Shown here one piece after another: positions 9,433 to 19,124 of a DNA stretch of 64,000 bases (positions within the stretch are counted from its first letter, which is position 1; every line of letters starts with the position of its first letter). The stretch comes from Psychromicrobium lacuslunae (GTDB lineage Bacteria > Actinomycetota > Actinomycetes > Actinomycetales > Micrococcaceae): positions 1,798,001 through 1,862,000 of the forward strand of contig NZ_CP011005.1 of NCBI RefSeq assembly GCF_000950575.1. The letters run 5' to 3'. The notes beneath the pieces were generated by a model. It was given only the letters and a program-made list of their open reading frames with translations, ran no database searches and was not told where the DNA came from. Position numbers and translations under genes: made by a program.

Positions 9433-10176
9433 ATGAACACTTTCTTCGATTTTCAGGCCATGGCTGAAGTTGTCCCAGAGCTTCTTTTAGTCGGCTTACC
9501 GAATACCCTAATCTTTGCCTTTGCCTCGGGCATCCTTGGCACCCTGCTCGGTGTGCTGCTTGCCGTGATGGGCATCTCGCACAACCGCTTGCTGCGCTAT
9601 ATTGCGCGCATCTACACGGACATCTTCCGCGGGCTGCCCGCCGTTGTGGTGATCGTGCTCTTCGGCTTAGCCCTAGCGCCGGTATTCCAACCGTTCTTCG
9701 GCCGCAGCCCCTATCCAACCGGTATCCTGGCGCTCTCCTTGATGTCAGCGGCCTATATTGGCGAAATCTTCCGCTCTGGCATCCAAAGCGTGGAAAAGGG
9801 CCAGCTTGAAGCGTCCCGTGCTCTCGGCTTCGGCTACGGCCCGGCAATGCGATTGGTGGTCATTCCACAGGGCATTCGCCGGGTGCTACCGGCGCTGATG
9901 AACCAATTCATCATCCTGATCAAGGATTCCTCCCTGGTCTTCTTCCTCGGGCTGCTGGCTAACCAGCGCGACGTGTTCCGGATCGGCAACGACGCCGCCG
10001 CCAACACCGGTAATTACTCACCCGTGGTAGCAGCCGGTGTGCTTTATCTGGTGCTCACCATCCCACTCACCCATCTGGTCAACTACGTTGACAAACGACT
10101 GCGCACCGGGCGGGCGGAACAAGGCAACGCCGCGACGACCGCCACCGAACCCGTCGAAGGGACACTTTCACGATGA
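9433..10176 (+). CDS. Amino-acid ABC transporter permease (HisM/GlnP type)
   Basis: 247-aa inner-membrane subunit with several hydrophobic segments. The first follows residue 15 ([18 protein letters not shown]). The cytoplasmic EAA loop reads [25 protein letters not shown] across two short stretches near residues 123-150 and couples to the ATPase. GAGGA upstream of ATG 9433 is the ribosome site. The gene ends in a 4-bp ATGA overlap with the ATPase gene, so the two are translationally coupled. Only one permease gene is present, so the channel is probably a homodimer. Confidence 0.9.
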   Translation: MNTFFDFQAMAEVVPELLLVGLPNTLIFAFASGILGTLLGVLLAVMGISHNRLLRYIARIYTDIFRGLPAVVVIVLFGLALAPVFQPFFGRSPYPTGILALSLMSAAYIGEIFRSGIQSVEKGQLEASRALGFGYGPAMRLVVIPQGIRRVLPALMNQFIILIKDSSLVFFLGLLANQRDVFRIGNDAAANTGNYSPVVAAGVLYLVLTIPLTHLVNYVDKRLRTGRAEQGNAATTATEPVEGTLSR

Positions 10177-10940
10177 GTGCAGAAAACATCACCCCCGCAG
10201 CTAAGACCGAGTACCACGGCGGCACCTTGGAGGGACGCGAACTTCATCTCTCCTTCGGCCATAACCACGTATTGCGGGGCATCGACATTCGAGTGCAAAG
10301 TGGCACCGCAACCTCCGTGATCGGCCCCTCAGGCTCGGGAAAATCAACCCTGCTCAGAGTGCTGAACCGATTGAATGAACCCGACAGTGGCGACATCCTG
10401 CTGGACGGCAAATCGGTGCTCCAAGACGACCCGAATCTGCTCCGCCAACGCATTGGTATGGTTTTCCAGCAGTTCAACCTCTTTCCGCACAAAACCGTGC
10501 TGGACAATGTCTCGCTCGCACTGCGCAAGATTCGTAAATTGCCCAAAGAGCAAGCGCGGGAAGAAGCCCTGAATCAGCTCGACCTGGTTGGTCTCAAGCA
10601 TCGCGCCGATGCTCGCCCCGGAAATCTCTCTGGCGGTCAGCAGCAACGGGTTGCAATAGCCCGGGCGCTCGCTATGAAACCCGAGGTGATGTTTTTCGAC
10701 GAGGCCACCTCGGCGCTCGACCCTGAATTGGTCAAGGGCATCTTGGCGCTGATGGCGGATTTGGCGAAAGCCGGCATGACCATGGTGGTGGTGACTCACG
10801 AAATGGGTTTCTCACGCAGCGTCTCCGATCAGGTGCTCTTCATGGATGCTGGTGTGGTGGTGGAGACCGGCAGTCCGGAGCAAATCTTCAGCTCACCACG
10901 CACCGAACGCTTGAAAGGATTCCTTTCTGACGTGCTCTAA
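10173..10940 (+). CDS. Amino-acid ABC transporter ATP-binding protein
   Basis: 255-aa ATPase with Walker [11 protein letters not shown]-loop [10 protein letters not shown], signature [17 protein letters not shown], Walker [13 protein letters not shown] and the switch His in [10 protein letters not shown]. The Q-loop and signature are those of polar amino-acid importers (GlnQ/HisP class). About 20 residues precede the ABC domain. The start ATG 10173 overlaps the permease stop. It is the last gene of the three-gene transporter operon, followed at once by a hairpin terminator. Confidence 0.92.
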   Translation: MSAENITPAAKTEYHGGTLEGRELHLSFGHNHVLRGIDIRVQSGTATSVIGPSGSGKSTLLRVLNRLNEPDSGDILLDGKSVLQDDPNLLRQRIGMVFQQFNLFPHKTVLDNVSLALRKIRKLPKEQAREEALNQLDLVGLKHRADARPGNLSGGQQQRVAIARALAMKPEVMFFDEATSALDPELVKGILALMADLAKAGMTMVVVTHEMGFSRSVSDQVLFMDAGVVVETGSPEQIFSSPRTERLKGFLSDVL

Positions 10941-10956
10941 GTCTATGCTCAAGCCG

Positions 10957-10997
10957 AAAGTTCGGCCCCGGAGCAGTCAATTCCGAGGCCGAACTTT
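10957..10997. terminator. Bidirectional terminator between convergent genes
   Basis: The arms AAAGTTCGGCC (10957-10967) and GGCCGAACTTT (10987-10997) are perfect complements with a 19-nt loop. A- and T-rich ends flank the stem on both strands, as expected for a terminator serving both the transporter operon (plus) and the epoxide hydrolase gene (minus). The second arm touches the hydrolase stop codon. Confidence 0.75.
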
Positions 10998-12157
10998 TAC
11001 CTAGCCAAGCTGGCCAAAAATTCGCGGAGATCCTCCAGCAATATCGCGGGCTGCTCCAAGGCGGCAAAGTGCCCTCCCCGATCAGTGACATCAGTCCAAC
11101 GCACAATGTGGTTACTCTGCTCTGCTAACTGCCGGATGCCCACGTCGTGCGCGAATTGGATGGCAGCCGTCGGCACCCCCGAACTGATCGGTGGAGCGCC
11201 CCATTCCGCGCTTGCATAGCCCACTAGGGCTGCCGAACCCGCTGAACGCGTGAACCAGTAGAGCGAGACGTTCGCGAGAATCCATTGGCTACCCAACACC
11301 TCGTCAGGCAGCGCGGAAGCGGGAAAAGTCCAGGCTTTGAGCTTGTCAAGAATCCACGCCAACTGCCCAACCGGAGAGTCAGTGAGCGCCGCACCGATCA
11401 AACCAGGCCGGGTTGATTGAATTGCGATATAGCCAAACTCCTCGCGCATAAAATCATCGATTCGCCGCAGCCGGTCTTGCTCCAACGGACTCAGCGCCTG
11501 ACGAGTCTCGTCGTCGACCTGCTGACCGAAGCCCAATGAACCATTGATGTGCACCCCAATCACCCGTTCCGGGGCGTGCCGCGCCACTTCGGGTGCCACC
11601 GCAGCCCCGATATCCCCGCCCTGAACCACGAAACGTTGGTAGCCCAACCGAGTCATTAACTCCGCCCAGGCTCGAGCGATCTTGCCAGCGCTCCAGCCTC
11701 CGGTACTCAGCGGAGTCGACAGGCCAAAGCCCGGCAACGATGGAATGACCAGATGGAAGGCCTGCACTCCTGGCTCAGGTTCGGTCAGTGGTTCGATAAG
11801 ATGCAGAAACTCAAGAAACGAGCCCGGCCAGCCGTGTGTTATCAGCAGCGGCACCGCCCCAGGATGACTGGATCGACAGTGCACGAAGTGGATCTTCTGA
11901 CCTTCGATCTCGGTACTGAAGTTAGGAAACGAATTGATCAGCTCTTCCTGGGCACGCCAGTCAAAGTCTTCCGCCCACTGCTTGGCCAAGCCACGCAGGT
12001 AGCGCTGCGGCACCCCGGTCGGCCACGCCGCTCCCTGATCCGCGGTTTCCGTGGCCGCACTGGGCAGCTCTTCAGGCCACCTGGTGTGCCGCAGGCGGTT
12101 TTTCAAGTCCTCAATCTGCTGCTGATCGATCCGTACTGTCAAAGGCTGAATGTTCAT
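10997..12157 (-). CDS. Epoxide hydrolase (microsomal-type, EHN domain)
   Basis: 386 aa. An EHN N-terminal domain (residues about 1-110: LRHTRWPEE, RYLRGLAKQWAEDFDWR) precedes an alpha/beta-hydrolase fold. The oxyanion motif is HGWPGSFLEF, the nucleophile Asp182 lies in GGDIGAA, and the charge-relay His is near residue 363 in GGHFAALE. It would open epoxides to diols; the substrate is unknown. AAAGGAG five bases before ATG 12157 is a strong ribosome site. The gene is divergent from a WYL-domain regulator across an 85-bp gap with nested palindromes, which suggests direct control by that regulator. Confidence 0.85.
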   Translation of the reverse strand: MNIQPLTVRIDQQQIEDLKNRLRHTRWPEELPSAATETADQGAAWPTGVPQRYLRGLAKQWAEDFDWRAQEELINSFPNFSTEIEGQKIHFVHCRSSHPGAVPLLITHGWPGSFLEFLHLIEPLTEPEPGVQAFHLVIPSLPGFGLSTPLSTGGWSAGKIARAWAELMTRLGYQRFVVQGGDIGAAVAPEVARHAPERVIGVHINGSLGFGQQVDDETRQALSPLEQDRLRRIDDFMREEFGYIAIQSTRPGLIGAALTDSPVGQLAWILDKLKAWTFPASALPDEVLGSQWILANVSLYWFTRSAGSAALVGYASAEWGAPPISSGVPTAAIQFAHDVGIRQLAEQSNHIVRWTDVTDRGGHFAALEQPAILLEDLREFLASLAR

Positions 12158-12180
12158 GATTGCTCCTTTCTTGACTGAAT

Positions 12181-12221
12181 CTATCCAGCCAAAAGGACAG
12201 ATCTTGTCCTCTTCTGGATAG
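12181..12221. promoter_or_regulatory. Nested palindromic operator in divergent promoter
   Basis: The outer arms CTATCCAG (12181-12188) and CTGGATAG (12214-12221) are perfect inverted repeats. Inside them AGGACA (12194-12199) and TGTCCT (12205-12210) form a second pair. The two centres differ by half to one base. The site lies between the epoxide hydrolase and WYL regulator starts and is the likely binding site of that regulator. Confidence 0.7.
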
Positions 12222-12242
12222 CAATAGGCGAGAATTATTTTT

Positions 12243-13208
12243 ATGTGGAATACCGCTTCCCGACTTCTGGAACTGCTCAGCCGTTTACAGTCCAGAGGAG
12301 TTCATTCGGCCGAAGAACTAGCTACCGAATTCCAAGTGACTACCCGGACCATTCGCCGAGACATCGCTCGGCTACGCGATTTGGGCTACCCCATAAATAC
12401 CCAACGCGGAGATCACGGGGGCTATCAGCTGGATGAGGGTGCCACTTTGCCACCGATTTTGTTCACTCTGGAGGAAGCAGTGGCTTGCTTGCAGGCAATG
12501 CGTCCCGACAACACGGGAGAGGCGACCGATTATGCACAGAGTGCGCTAGCGAAAATTAATGCGGTGCTACCGGCCAGGCTGAGCTCTCAGCTTGCGGCAT
12601 TGACCCGTTTCAGTAAGAGCTTGGACGGCAGAATCTTCCCTATCGAGGCCCATCCGGTCCCCGCTGAACTCATTGCGCAACTTGCCACTGCTTGCCGCAG
12701 TGGTCACCAATTGGTAGTCAGCAGCTCCGACCGGGACGGGCGAACGGTAGAAAGGACGCTGGAGCCAGCTCAAATAACTCACACCATGGAGCGTTGGTAC
12801 TTGACTGCTTATTATTTAGAAGCCGGGCAATGGCGGCTCTTCCGGGTTGATAAGTTCGACGCCATCAGAGCAACCGAGCGACCAAATTATCCCCGTCCCC
12901 TGCCCTCGGAGGACATGGACGACTGGGTTTTCCAGCAATTACGAGGGGGCTGGCAGCAAGTCTCAGCACTGGTTCGGGTGCATGCCGCTGCGGATCGGGT
13001 GCGGCATTGGATAGCGCCCGCTTGGGGCACGGTGGAGGCAGAAAGCGAGCGGAGCTGCTTGCTCAGAATTGGCGCGGATAACCATACCGCAGTGGCCCGC
13101 TGGTTGCTGCTTTTGGAAAGTGATTTCACCGTACTGGAACCGGTGGAACTCAGGACCGCGCTCAGTGAACTAGCGGCACAAGCTGCAGCCTACGCGCGGG
13201 CTCAGTAG
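12243..13208 (+). CDS. HTH and WYL-domain transcriptional regulator (YafY/DeoR-like)
   Basis: 321 aa. An N-terminal winged helix (residues about 5-60, HSAEELATEFQVTTRTIRRD) is followed by a WYL domain with the core MERWYLTAYYLEAGQWR and a C-terminal WCX-like part. WYL regulators sense small ligands or nucleic acid products; the ligand here is unknown. It is divergent from the epoxide hydrolase and probably controls it and itself through the nested palindrome at 12181-12221. ATG 12243 has only a weak purine stretch upstream. Confidence 0.87.
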   Translation: MWNTASRLLELLSRLQSRGVHSAEELATEFQVTTRTIRRDIARLRDLGYPINTQRGDHGGYQLDEGATLPPILFTLEEAVACLQAMRPDNTGEATDYAQSALAKINAVLPARLSSQLAALTRFSKSLDGRIFPIEAHPVPAELIAQLATACRSGHQLVVSSSDRDGRTVERTLEPAQITHTMERWYLTAYYLEAGQWRLFRVDKFDAIRATERPNYPRPLPSEDMDDWVFQQLRGGWQQVSALVRVHAAADRVRHWIAPAWGTVEAESERSCLLRIGADNHTAVARWLLLLESDFTVLEPVELRTALSELAAQAAAYARAQ

Positions 13209-13264
13209 ACTCGATTTGATGAACTTTCACTAGACAGCCCGGCGACGCAGCGGAGAGGATCTCT

Positions 13265-13783
13265 ATGAACCCTGCAAAGAAAACTGTCAGAATCATCCAG
13301 CTGCCAGCAGCAGCCTTGGCTGCCTTGGCGGATGGCGACTTGGAGAGCGCCAATCGCCACTCCCCCGTTCTGCTCACCGACTTCTTTGTTTCGGCAAAGC
13401 AGGACAGCGTCTGGCTGCGTCGCAGCAAACAGGTAGTCGAGGACCCACCCTCCGCAGCCTGGATCACCGGAGTGGTCTGGGACGACGACGCAGAACTAGC
13501 GGTGGGTAGGGCAGGTTTCCACGGCCCGCCGGACGAGCTCGGCATGGTGGAAGTCGGTTATGAAATCGACACCGAGCTGCGCCGCCGAGGATACGCCAGG
13601 GCGGCTTTTGAGGCGCTCCTGGCCCGTGCCATCGCCGAACCCGAGGTACATATTTTGCGGGCCACTATCGCTCCCAATAACGAGGCCTCCTATAACCTTG
13701 TCGCACAGTACGGCTTGCAAAAAGTCGGTGAACAGTGGGACGAAGAGGACGGCCTGGAAATCGTCTACGAATTGGCCGTCTGA
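13265..13783 (+). CDS. GNAT-family N-acetyltransferase
   Basis: 172 aa. The acetyl-CoA binding motif A reads VGYEIDTELRRRGYARAAF and motif B includes ATIAPNNEASYNLVAQYGL, with a final beta strand EIVYEL. It resembles RimJ/RimL-like acetyltransferases that acetylate protein N-termini or small amines; the substrate is not evident. AGAGGA sits six bases before ATG 13265. It follows the WYL regulator on the same strand after 56 bp, so co-transcription is possible but not shown. Confidence 0.82.
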   Translation: MNPAKKTVRIIQLPAAALAALADGDLESANRHSPVLLTDFFVSAKQDSVWLRRSKQVVEDPPSAAWITGVVWDDDAELAVGRAGFHGPPDELGMVEVGYEIDTELRRRGYARAAFEALLARAIAEPEVHILRATIAPNNEASYNLVAQYGLQKVGEQWDEEDGLEIVYELAV

Positions 13784-13883
13784 TTCGGCAAACCTTCTTG
13801 AGGCTGCGGAGGCTCCGGCCCGGGTCTAGACGCCCCCGACCAGAGGCTCAGAACCATGAGTTGCCCCGGACCAGGCCTCCAAA

Positions 13884-13908
13884 GGTTCGGCCCGGCTCGA
13901 CCCGAACC
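13884..13908. terminator. Possible hairpin terminator between convergent genes
   Basis: GGTTCGG (13884-13890) and CCGAACC (13902-13908) pair around an 11-nt G+C-rich loop. It lies in the 139-bp gap between the convergent acetyltransferase and alpha/beta-hydrolase genes. There is no clear T-run, so the terminator call is weak. Confidence 0.4.
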
Positions 13909-13922
13909 AACTTCCTGACGAC

Positions 13923-14819
13923 TCAGCCCGCGCGCCGGGCGTTGAGCCCGAGCTGCTCGGCAAACATTGGCCACAGCTGCCTCGGCAGCTCATGCCCCAC
14001 CCCGGGTAACAGCAACAGCTTGGCGTCCGCGATGGCAGCAGCGGTGTGCTTCCCTGCGCTTGGTCGCAGGATCTGGTCGACTTCGCCGTGGATCACTAAG
14101 GTCGGCAGCCGAAGTTCGGCAAGCCGTCCGCCGCTCCACTTCGCGCCAGTCTGTCTACTCTGCGCGGCGTTATCCCGCACCCCGCTAATTCCCAACTCAG
14201 CCTCCTTGCCGACCCATTCCAGAGCTTGATCCCGGTCAAAGCCGTAGCCCGGGGAGGCCAGCAATTCAGCCAATCTGAGCCCGGCCTGCAGATCACCTTC
14301 GCGACCTTGCGGAAACTTCATCCTGGCCAGTTTCATCAACACCCCGGGCTTCATATACTTGGCGACTCGTAGGCCATCCGCGTCGCTAGGAACTGCCGCA
14401 AAGGAGACCAAGCTGCGCACCCGCTCCGGATGCCGTAACGCAGTGCGCTGAGCTAACAGCCCACCCATTGAGGCACCAAAGAGGTGGGTTGAATTCCAGC
14501 CCATCGCGTCCATCACAGCAACGGCGTCATCCGTCATCTGCTCGGCACTATAGGCGGCTTGCTGTTTGCTAAACAGGGTCTTAAAGGGATTTGTCGGAAC
14601 CTTGGCAGCGTCAAAATGAGTGGACTCGCCGGCATCTCGTTGATCATAGGCAACCACGTGAAATCCCTCGTGTACCAAATGATCGGTAAAACCTTGCGGC
14701 CACCAAAACCGCGAGACGCCAAGCCCCATCACCAGCAATAGAGGCTCCCCGCCGAAACCGCCAAGGTCCTGAAAGGCAATCGACACCTCACCGTTCCGAG
14801 CAAATTCCCGTTTCGACAT
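13923..14819 (-). CDS. Alpha/beta-fold hydrolase
   Basis: 298 aa. The fold elements are LLLVMGLG with the oxyanion region, YDQRDAGEST after strand 4, nucleophile elbow GASMGG, acid region IHGEVDQILRP and a late His in PGVGHELP. It resembles the esterase/lipase family that includes anthracycline methylesterase-like proteins; the substrate is unknown. GTG 14822 directly precedes ATG 14819. ATG is preferred because AGGAGGG stands five bases upstream. The gene is divergent from a TetR regulator, and the 82-bp gap carries two operator-like palindromes, so induction by the TetR ligand is likely. Confidence 0.83.
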   Translation of the reverse strand: MSKREFARNGEVSIAFQDLGGFGGEPLLLVMGLGVSRFWWPQGFTDHLVHEGFHVVAYDQRDAGESTHFDAAKVPTNPFKTLFSKQQAAYSAEQMTDDAVAVMDAMGWNSTHLFGASMGGLLAQRTALRHPERVRSLVSFAAVPSDADGLRVAKYMKPGVLMKLARMKFPQGREGDLQAGLRLAELLASPGYGFDRDQALEWVGKEAELGISGVRDNAAQSRQTGAKWSGGRLAELRLPTLVIHGEVDQILRPSAGKHTAAAIADAKLLLLPGVGHELPRQLWPMFAEQLGLNARRAG

Positions 14820-14834
14820 CACTCTCCCTCCTCT

Positions 14835-14889
14835 TTTGCGAACACTGTTTGCAAATAAAGATTAGCAATATGAGTACAATGTTCGCAAA
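14835..14889. promoter_or_regulatory. Tandem TetR-type operators between hydrolase and tetR
   Basis: Site 1 (14835-14855) is a 21-bp palindrome, TTTGCGAACA-C-TGTTTGCAAA, with one arm mismatch. Site 2 (14869-14889), TATGAGTACA-A-TGTTCGCAAA, keeps 7 of 10 arm pairs. The half-sites TTTGCGAACA (14835-14844) and TGTTCGCAAA (14880-14889) are perfect complements. The centres are 34 bp apart. Both lie between the divergent starts at 14819 and 14902. Confidence 0.78.
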
Positions 14890-14901
14890 CGGAAGGATGC
14901 G

Positions 14902-15567
14902 ATGACTGAACAGAGTCTTTGGTTGCCAGAATCGGCTAATACGGTCGGCAGGCCCGCGGTACTCAGCCGTTGGGAGATCACCCAAGCTGCCTTGAAGATC
15001 GCCGACGCTGAAGGCCTCGAGGCAATATCTATGCGGCGGGTCGCCAGCGAGATCGGCGCCGGCGCAGCGTCGATCTATCGCCACCTGGCAAATCGTGACG
15101 AGCTGATCGAGTCCATGATCGACGCGACGGCCGCCGAATATCGGCTCGAAGCACTGCCGACCAACTGGCCTGAATACCCAATCGCCTTGGGCCTACAAGC
15201 CATGACCATCATGAAAAAACACGCCTGGCTTGCTCAGCAGGTGCTCACTCGAGCCGCCCTCGGGCCGAACGCTCTCCAGGTTCTAGAAGACTTCTTGACC
15301 GCGCTCAAAAATCATCCGGCCAGCTCTACAGCCAAGCTTGAAGCATTTGCGATGCTCAACGCGATGGCAGCGCTGTTTGCCATTAACCAAGCACCTGATC
15401 ACGACAGCCGAGCGGCGTCGCAGGCGGAGTATCTGAGCCGGCTCGCCCAAGCCGGAACGCACCCTGAATTAAGCAAGGTTTTCGCCACCGCAGCCCCGGC
15501 GGTGGCTGTTGAAGATCGGTTTAGCCGGACCCTCACCGCTGTTCTTCGCGGTGCCCTGGAACACTGA
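14902..15567 (+). CDS. TetR/AcrR-family repressor
   Basis: 221 aa. The N-terminal HTH (residues about 20-70) reads SRWEITQAALKIADAEGL, then SMRRVASEIGAGAASIYRHL, the usual recognition helix pattern. The C-terminal ligand domain resembles TetR_C subfamilies with a long helix bundle and cannot be tied to a ligand. AAGGA lies before ATG 14902. It is divergent from the alpha/beta-hydrolase; the intervening operators suggest autoregulation and control of the hydrolase. Confidence 0.88.
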   Translation: MTEQSLWLPESANTVGRPAVLSRWEITQAALKIADAEGLEAISMRRVASEIGAGAASIYRHLANRDELIESMIDATAAEYRLEALPTNWPEYPIALGLQAMTIMKKHAWLAQQVLTRAALGPNALQVLEDFLTALKNHPASSTAKLEAFAMLNAMAALFAINQAPDHDSRAASQAEYLSRLAQAGTHPELSKVFATAAPAVAVEDRFSRTLTAVLRGALEH

Positions 15568-15645
15568 TCGGAACCAGCTAGCTCGATCCGAGATTGACCC
15601 CGCCGTCAACAAACCCGATACTACATCCCCGTGCACGGTTCAGGC

Positions 15646-15682
15646 CGAACTTTGTGCCACGGGCACTGCCGCACAAAGTTCG
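15646..15682. terminator. Bidirectional hairpin terminator between tetR and hemL
   Basis: CGAACTTTGTGC (15646-15657) and GCACAAAGTTCG (15671-15682) are perfect 12-bp complements with a 13-nt loop. It lies in the gap between the convergent tetR gene and hemL and could end both transcripts, although no long T-run is present. Confidence 0.65.
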
Positions 15683-15712
15683 ACCTCAACCACGCATTTC
15701 GCTGCTTGCGTA

Positions 15713-17026
15713 CTAGGCCGGAACCGCCTCCGCGGCAGCCTGCGCGGCGGCCGGTAGCGCCTCAAAGATCCGGTTCATTGCGGCGTCGTCATGCGCTGCC
15801 GAAAGGAACCAGGCTTCAAACACGGAGGGCGGCAGGTAAACCCCGGCGTCCAGCATCGAGTGGAAGAACGGGGCGTAACGGAAGGCTTCCTGAGCCTGCG
15901 CCTGGGCGTAATTGGCGACTTCAGCTACCCCGAAGGCAACCGAGAAGAGGTTCCCGGCTCGCTGGATGGAATGCGCGACTCCAGCAGCATCAAGGGCCTG
16001 TGAAAGCGCGGACGAGAGTTCAAGCGAACGGGCGTCCACGGCGGCATAGACCTCAGCGGTGGCCGCTTTGAGGGTGGCCACGCCGGCCGCCATTGCTACC
16101 GGGTTGCCGCTCAGCGTGCCCGCCTGATAGACCGGTCCGAGTGGTGCCAAATAGTCCATCACTTCGGCGCGGCCACCGAGCGCGGCAGTCGGCAGGCCAC
16201 CGCCGATCACCTTGCCAAAGGTGAGCAAGTCAGGGGTCCAGGCCTCTGCTTCAGACCCCTGGCCGGTCAAGCCCCAGTACCCGGCCGGGCCGACTCGGAA
16301 GCCGGTCAGCACCTCGTCGAGAATCAGCAGCGCGCCGTTTTCCTTGGTGATCGTCGCGAGCGCGGCATTGAAACCCTCGACCGGGGTGACCACGCCCATA
16401 TTGGCTGGTGCAGCCTCGGTGATCACGGCAGCAATCCGGCTGCCGTGCACGGCAAAAGCTTCACGGACGGCGGTCAGGTCGTTGTAAGGCAACACCAATG
16501 TCTCGGCGGCGGTTGCCGCAGTCACTCCTGCAGAACCCGGCATTGCCAGGGTTGCTAGCCCGGAACCGGCCGCAGCCAGTAGTGAATCAACATGCCCGTG
16601 GTAGCAACCTGCAAATTTAATCACCAGATCACGCCCGGTGAAGCCGCGAGCCAGCCGGACCGCGGTCATGGTTGCTTCGGTGCCGGTGGAAACCATCCGC
16701 AGTCGCTCTACGGCGGGGACCCGAGCCAACACCAGTTCGGCGAGTTCGGCCTCGTCCGGCGTAGAAGCGCCGAAGGAGAGCCCCCGATCCACCGCTGAAT
16801 GCACGGCGTCCAGCACCTCAGGATGGGCGTGCCCCAGCAGCGCTGGTCCCCAAGAGCAGACCAGGTCGACATAATCCTGACCATCGGCGTCGTACAGGTA
16901 GGCGCCCTTGGCCGAAGTAATGAAGCGTGGCGTACCCCCAACCGAGCCAAAGGCACGCACCGGCGAGTTCACGCCTCCGGGCATCAAAGTTTGCGCCTTG
17001 CCAAAGAGTTCTTCAGATTTGCTCAC
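15713..17026 (-). CDS. hemL: Glutamate-1-semialdehyde 2,1-aminomutase
   Basis: 437 aa, full length. It converts glutamate-1-semialdehyde to 5-aminolevulinate with PLP. Visible features are the N-terminal [12 protein letters not shown], the substrate-binding [18 protein letters not shown], and the PLP lysine Lys272 in [12 protein letters not shown]. With hemA it supplies 5-aminolevulinate by the C5 route. It is the last gene of the minus-strand haem operon, 17 bp after the flavin oxidoreductase gene, and is followed by a terminator hairpin. Confidence 0.95.
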   Translation of the reverse strand: MSKSEELFGKAQTLMPGGVNSPVRAFGSVGGTPRFITSAKGAYLYDADGQDYVDLVCSWGPALLGHAHPEVLDAVHSAVDRGLSFGASTPDEAELAELVLARVPAVERLRMVSTGTEATMTAVRLARGFTGRDLVIKFAGCYHGHVDSLLAAAGSGLATLAMPGSAGVTAATAAETLVLPYNDLTAVREAFAVHGSRIAAVITEAAPANMGVVTPVEGFNAALATITKENGALLILDEVLTGFRVGPAGYWGLTGQGSEAEAWTPDLLTFGKVIGGGLPTAALGGRAEVMDYLAPLGPVYQAGTLSGNPVAMAAGVATLKAATAEVYAAVDARSLELSSALSQALDAAGVAHSIQRAGNLFSVAFGVAEVANYAQAQAQEAFRYAPFFHSMLDAGVYLPPSVFEAWFLSAAHDDAAMNRIFEALPAAAQAAAEAVPA

Positions 17027-17043
17027 GGTTAGTATTCTCGTCC

Positions 17044-18150
17044 TTAGGCTGGGTTGGCTGAATTGTTGTCGAGGAGTTCGGCCACTCTCGGCGCCACTTC
17101 CTGACCGAAAAGTTCGATCGAGCGCATCATTGCCTGGTGCGGCAGTGTGCCATTGCTGTATTTCAGATCAAAGCGATCCACGCCGAGATTCTGTTTGAGC
17201 AAGGCAATCTTCTGCGCCACGGTCTCCGGCGAGCCAACGTAAAGCGCGCCCTCCGGTTCGCACATCTTCTCGAAATCGTCGCGGCTGCCTGGTCCCCAGC
17301 CGCGCTCGGCACCAATCTTATTGCGACTCACGATCCAGTGTGGGAAGAGCTCTTCTTTCGCTTGCTCATCGGTCTCCGCCACGTGGCCGGGCGAATGGGT
17401 GGCGATCTGCTGCATCGGATGCCCGTACTTACTCATCGCTTCGCGATAAAGCTCCACCAGTGGGGCAAAAGCTCGCGGCTGGCCGCCAATAATCGCGAAA
17501 ATAATCGGGTAACCGTAATGGGCGCAGCGGATTACCGATTCCGGCGTGCCACCGACGCCGATCCAGGCCGGCAGCAAGTGCTTCTCCAGCGTGGGGAAGG
17601 CGCGCAGGCCACTAATTCCGGGCCGACTACGACCTTCCCAGTGCATTGGTTTCTGCGACCTGGCCTGGTCGAACAGCTCGAGCTTCTCTTCGAAGAGCAT
17701 CTCGTAGTCGTCTAAGTCGAGGCCGAACAGCGGAAAGGACTCGATGAACGAGCCGCGGCCCAGCATTACCTCGGCTCGACCGTTCGAAAGCGCGTCGACG
17801 GTGGCGAAACGCTGGAACACTCTGATGGGGTCATCGGAGCTCAGCACGGTGACAGCTGAGCCCAACCGAATCTTTTCGGTCCGGGTTGCAGCAGCGGCCA
17901 GAAATACCTCCGGTGCGGACACCGCGAAATCCGCACGGTGGTGCTCACCTACCCCGAAGGAATGCAGCCCGACGGCGTCCGCGAGTTCGGCCTGCGCCAA
18001 CAACTGCCGCAGCACCTGAGCGGGTGGCAGGGGCTGGTCCTGCTCATCACGGCCAATATCGCCGAAGGTATTCAGGCCCAGCAGGATCTCGTTCGGTGCC
18101 ACCGGTGCAGTGGGATTCACTGCCGCCGAAGCTTGGGAAGAATCGCTCAT
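17044..18150 (-). CDS. LLM-class flavin-dependent oxidoreductase in the haem operon
   Basis: 368 aa with a bacterial luciferase-like TIM barrel: [51 protein letters not shown] and [14 protein letters not shown]. Such enzymes use FMN or F420 for oxidations. The reaction here is unknown. ATG 18150 overlaps the hemB stop by ATGA and is preferred to an ATG four codons upstream. Its position between hemB and hemL, with tight spacing, says it is co-transcribed with haem genes, but no step of the known pathway needs it. Confidence 0.82.
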   Translation of the reverse strand: MSDSSQASAAVNPTAPVAPNEILLGLNTFGDIGRDEQDQPLPPAQVLRQLLAQAELADAVGLHSFGVGEHHRADFAVSAPEVFLAAAATRTEKIRLGSAVTVLSSDDPIRVFQRFATVDALSNGRAEVMLGRGSFIESFPLFGLDLDDYEMLFEEKLELFDQARSQKPMHWEGRSRPGISGLRAFPTLEKHLLPAWIGVGGTPESVIRCAHYGYPIIFAIIGGQPRAFAPLVELYREAMSKYGHPMQQIATHSPGHVAETDEQAKEELFPHWIVSRNKIGAERGWGPGSRDDFEKMCEPEGALYVGSPETVAQKIALLKQNLGVDRFDLKYSNGTLPHQAMMRSIELFGQEVAPRVAELLDNNSANPA

Positions 18151-19124
18151 TTGCTCATCCATTCTGCTAGCTCAACCGCCCAATAGCTCAAAATCGAATC
18201 GGCACCGGCTCGCTTAATGCTCAGCACCGACTCCTGAATTGCCGCCTGCCGGTCGATCCAGCCATTGGCGGCGGTGGCCTCGATCATCGCGTACTCCCCC
18301 GAGATTTGGTAGGCCGCGACCGGCACCGGCGAGATCGCCGCGACGTCGGCCAGAATGTCCAAATAACTCATTGCCGGTTTCACCATCACCATATCGGCAC
18401 CCTCTTCAAGGTCAAGCTCGACCTCGAGCAGCGCTTCCCGGCGGTTCGCGCTATCCATCTGGTAGGTGCGTCGATCACCCTTGAGCTGCGAATCCACGGC
18501 GTCGCGGAAAGGCCCGTAAAACGCCGAAGCATACTTTGCCGCGTAAGCCAGTACACCAATATCGCTCAACCCGGCCTGGTCAAGAGCCTGCCGAATCACC
18601 GCGACTTGGCCGTCCATCATCCCCGAGGGACCTAAAAGATGCGCACCCGCTAAGGCCTGAGCCACCGCCATCTCGCCATAAATCTCAAGAGTCGCATCAT
18701 TGTCCACCCGGCCCTGGGCATCCAGCACACCACAGTGCCCGTGATCGGTGAACTCATCGAGGCAAAGGTCGCTCATCACCACAATGTCATCGCCCACTTC
18801 TTGACGGACCTCGCGAATGGATCGGTTCAAGATACCGTTCTCATCTATCGCGCCACTGCCCTTTGCATCGCGCTCTGCCGGTACTCCGAACAGCATGATG
18901 CCGCCCAGCCCCAGTTCAGCGGCTTGCGCGGCCGCCCGACGCAAGCTTTCGGAGCTGTGTTGCACTACTCCCGGCATCGAAGGGATCGGCAAAGGTTCGC
19001 TGATCCCTTCCTTGACGAAAACGGGCAGGATCAAATCCGAGGTGTGCACTCGGTGCTCGGCGACGAGCCGACGCATCGCCGGGGTACTACGCAAGCGGCG
19101 CGGGCGGTGATGTGGAAAACTCAT
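18147..19124 (-). CDS. hemB: Delta-aminolevulinic acid dehydratase (porphobilinogen synthase)
   Basis: 325 aa. It condenses two 5-aminolevulinates to porphobilinogen. The Schiff-base lysines are Lys197 ([11 protein letters not shown]) and Lys249 ([10 protein letters not shown]). The metal loop reads [14 protein letters not shown], where Asp replaces one of the zinc cysteines, the pattern of magnesium/potassium-dependent enzymes. It overlaps hemD upstream and the LLM gene downstream by 4 bp each. Confidence 0.96.
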   Translation of the reverse strand: MSFPHHRPRRLRSTPAMRRLVAEHRVHTSDLILPVFVKEGISEPLPIPSMPGVVQHSSESLRRAAAQAAELGLGGIMLFGVPAERDAKGSGAIDENGILNRSIREVRQEVGDDIVVMSDLCLDEFTDHGHCGVLDAQGRVDNDATLEIYGEMAVAQALAGAHLLGPSGMMDGQVAVIRQALDQAGLSDIGVLAYAAKYASAFYGPFRDAVDSQLKGDRRTYQMDSANRREALLEVELDLEEGADMVMVKPAMSYLDILADVAAISPVPVAAYQISGEYAMIEATAANGWIDRQAAIQESVLSIKRAGADSILSYWAVELAEWMSK

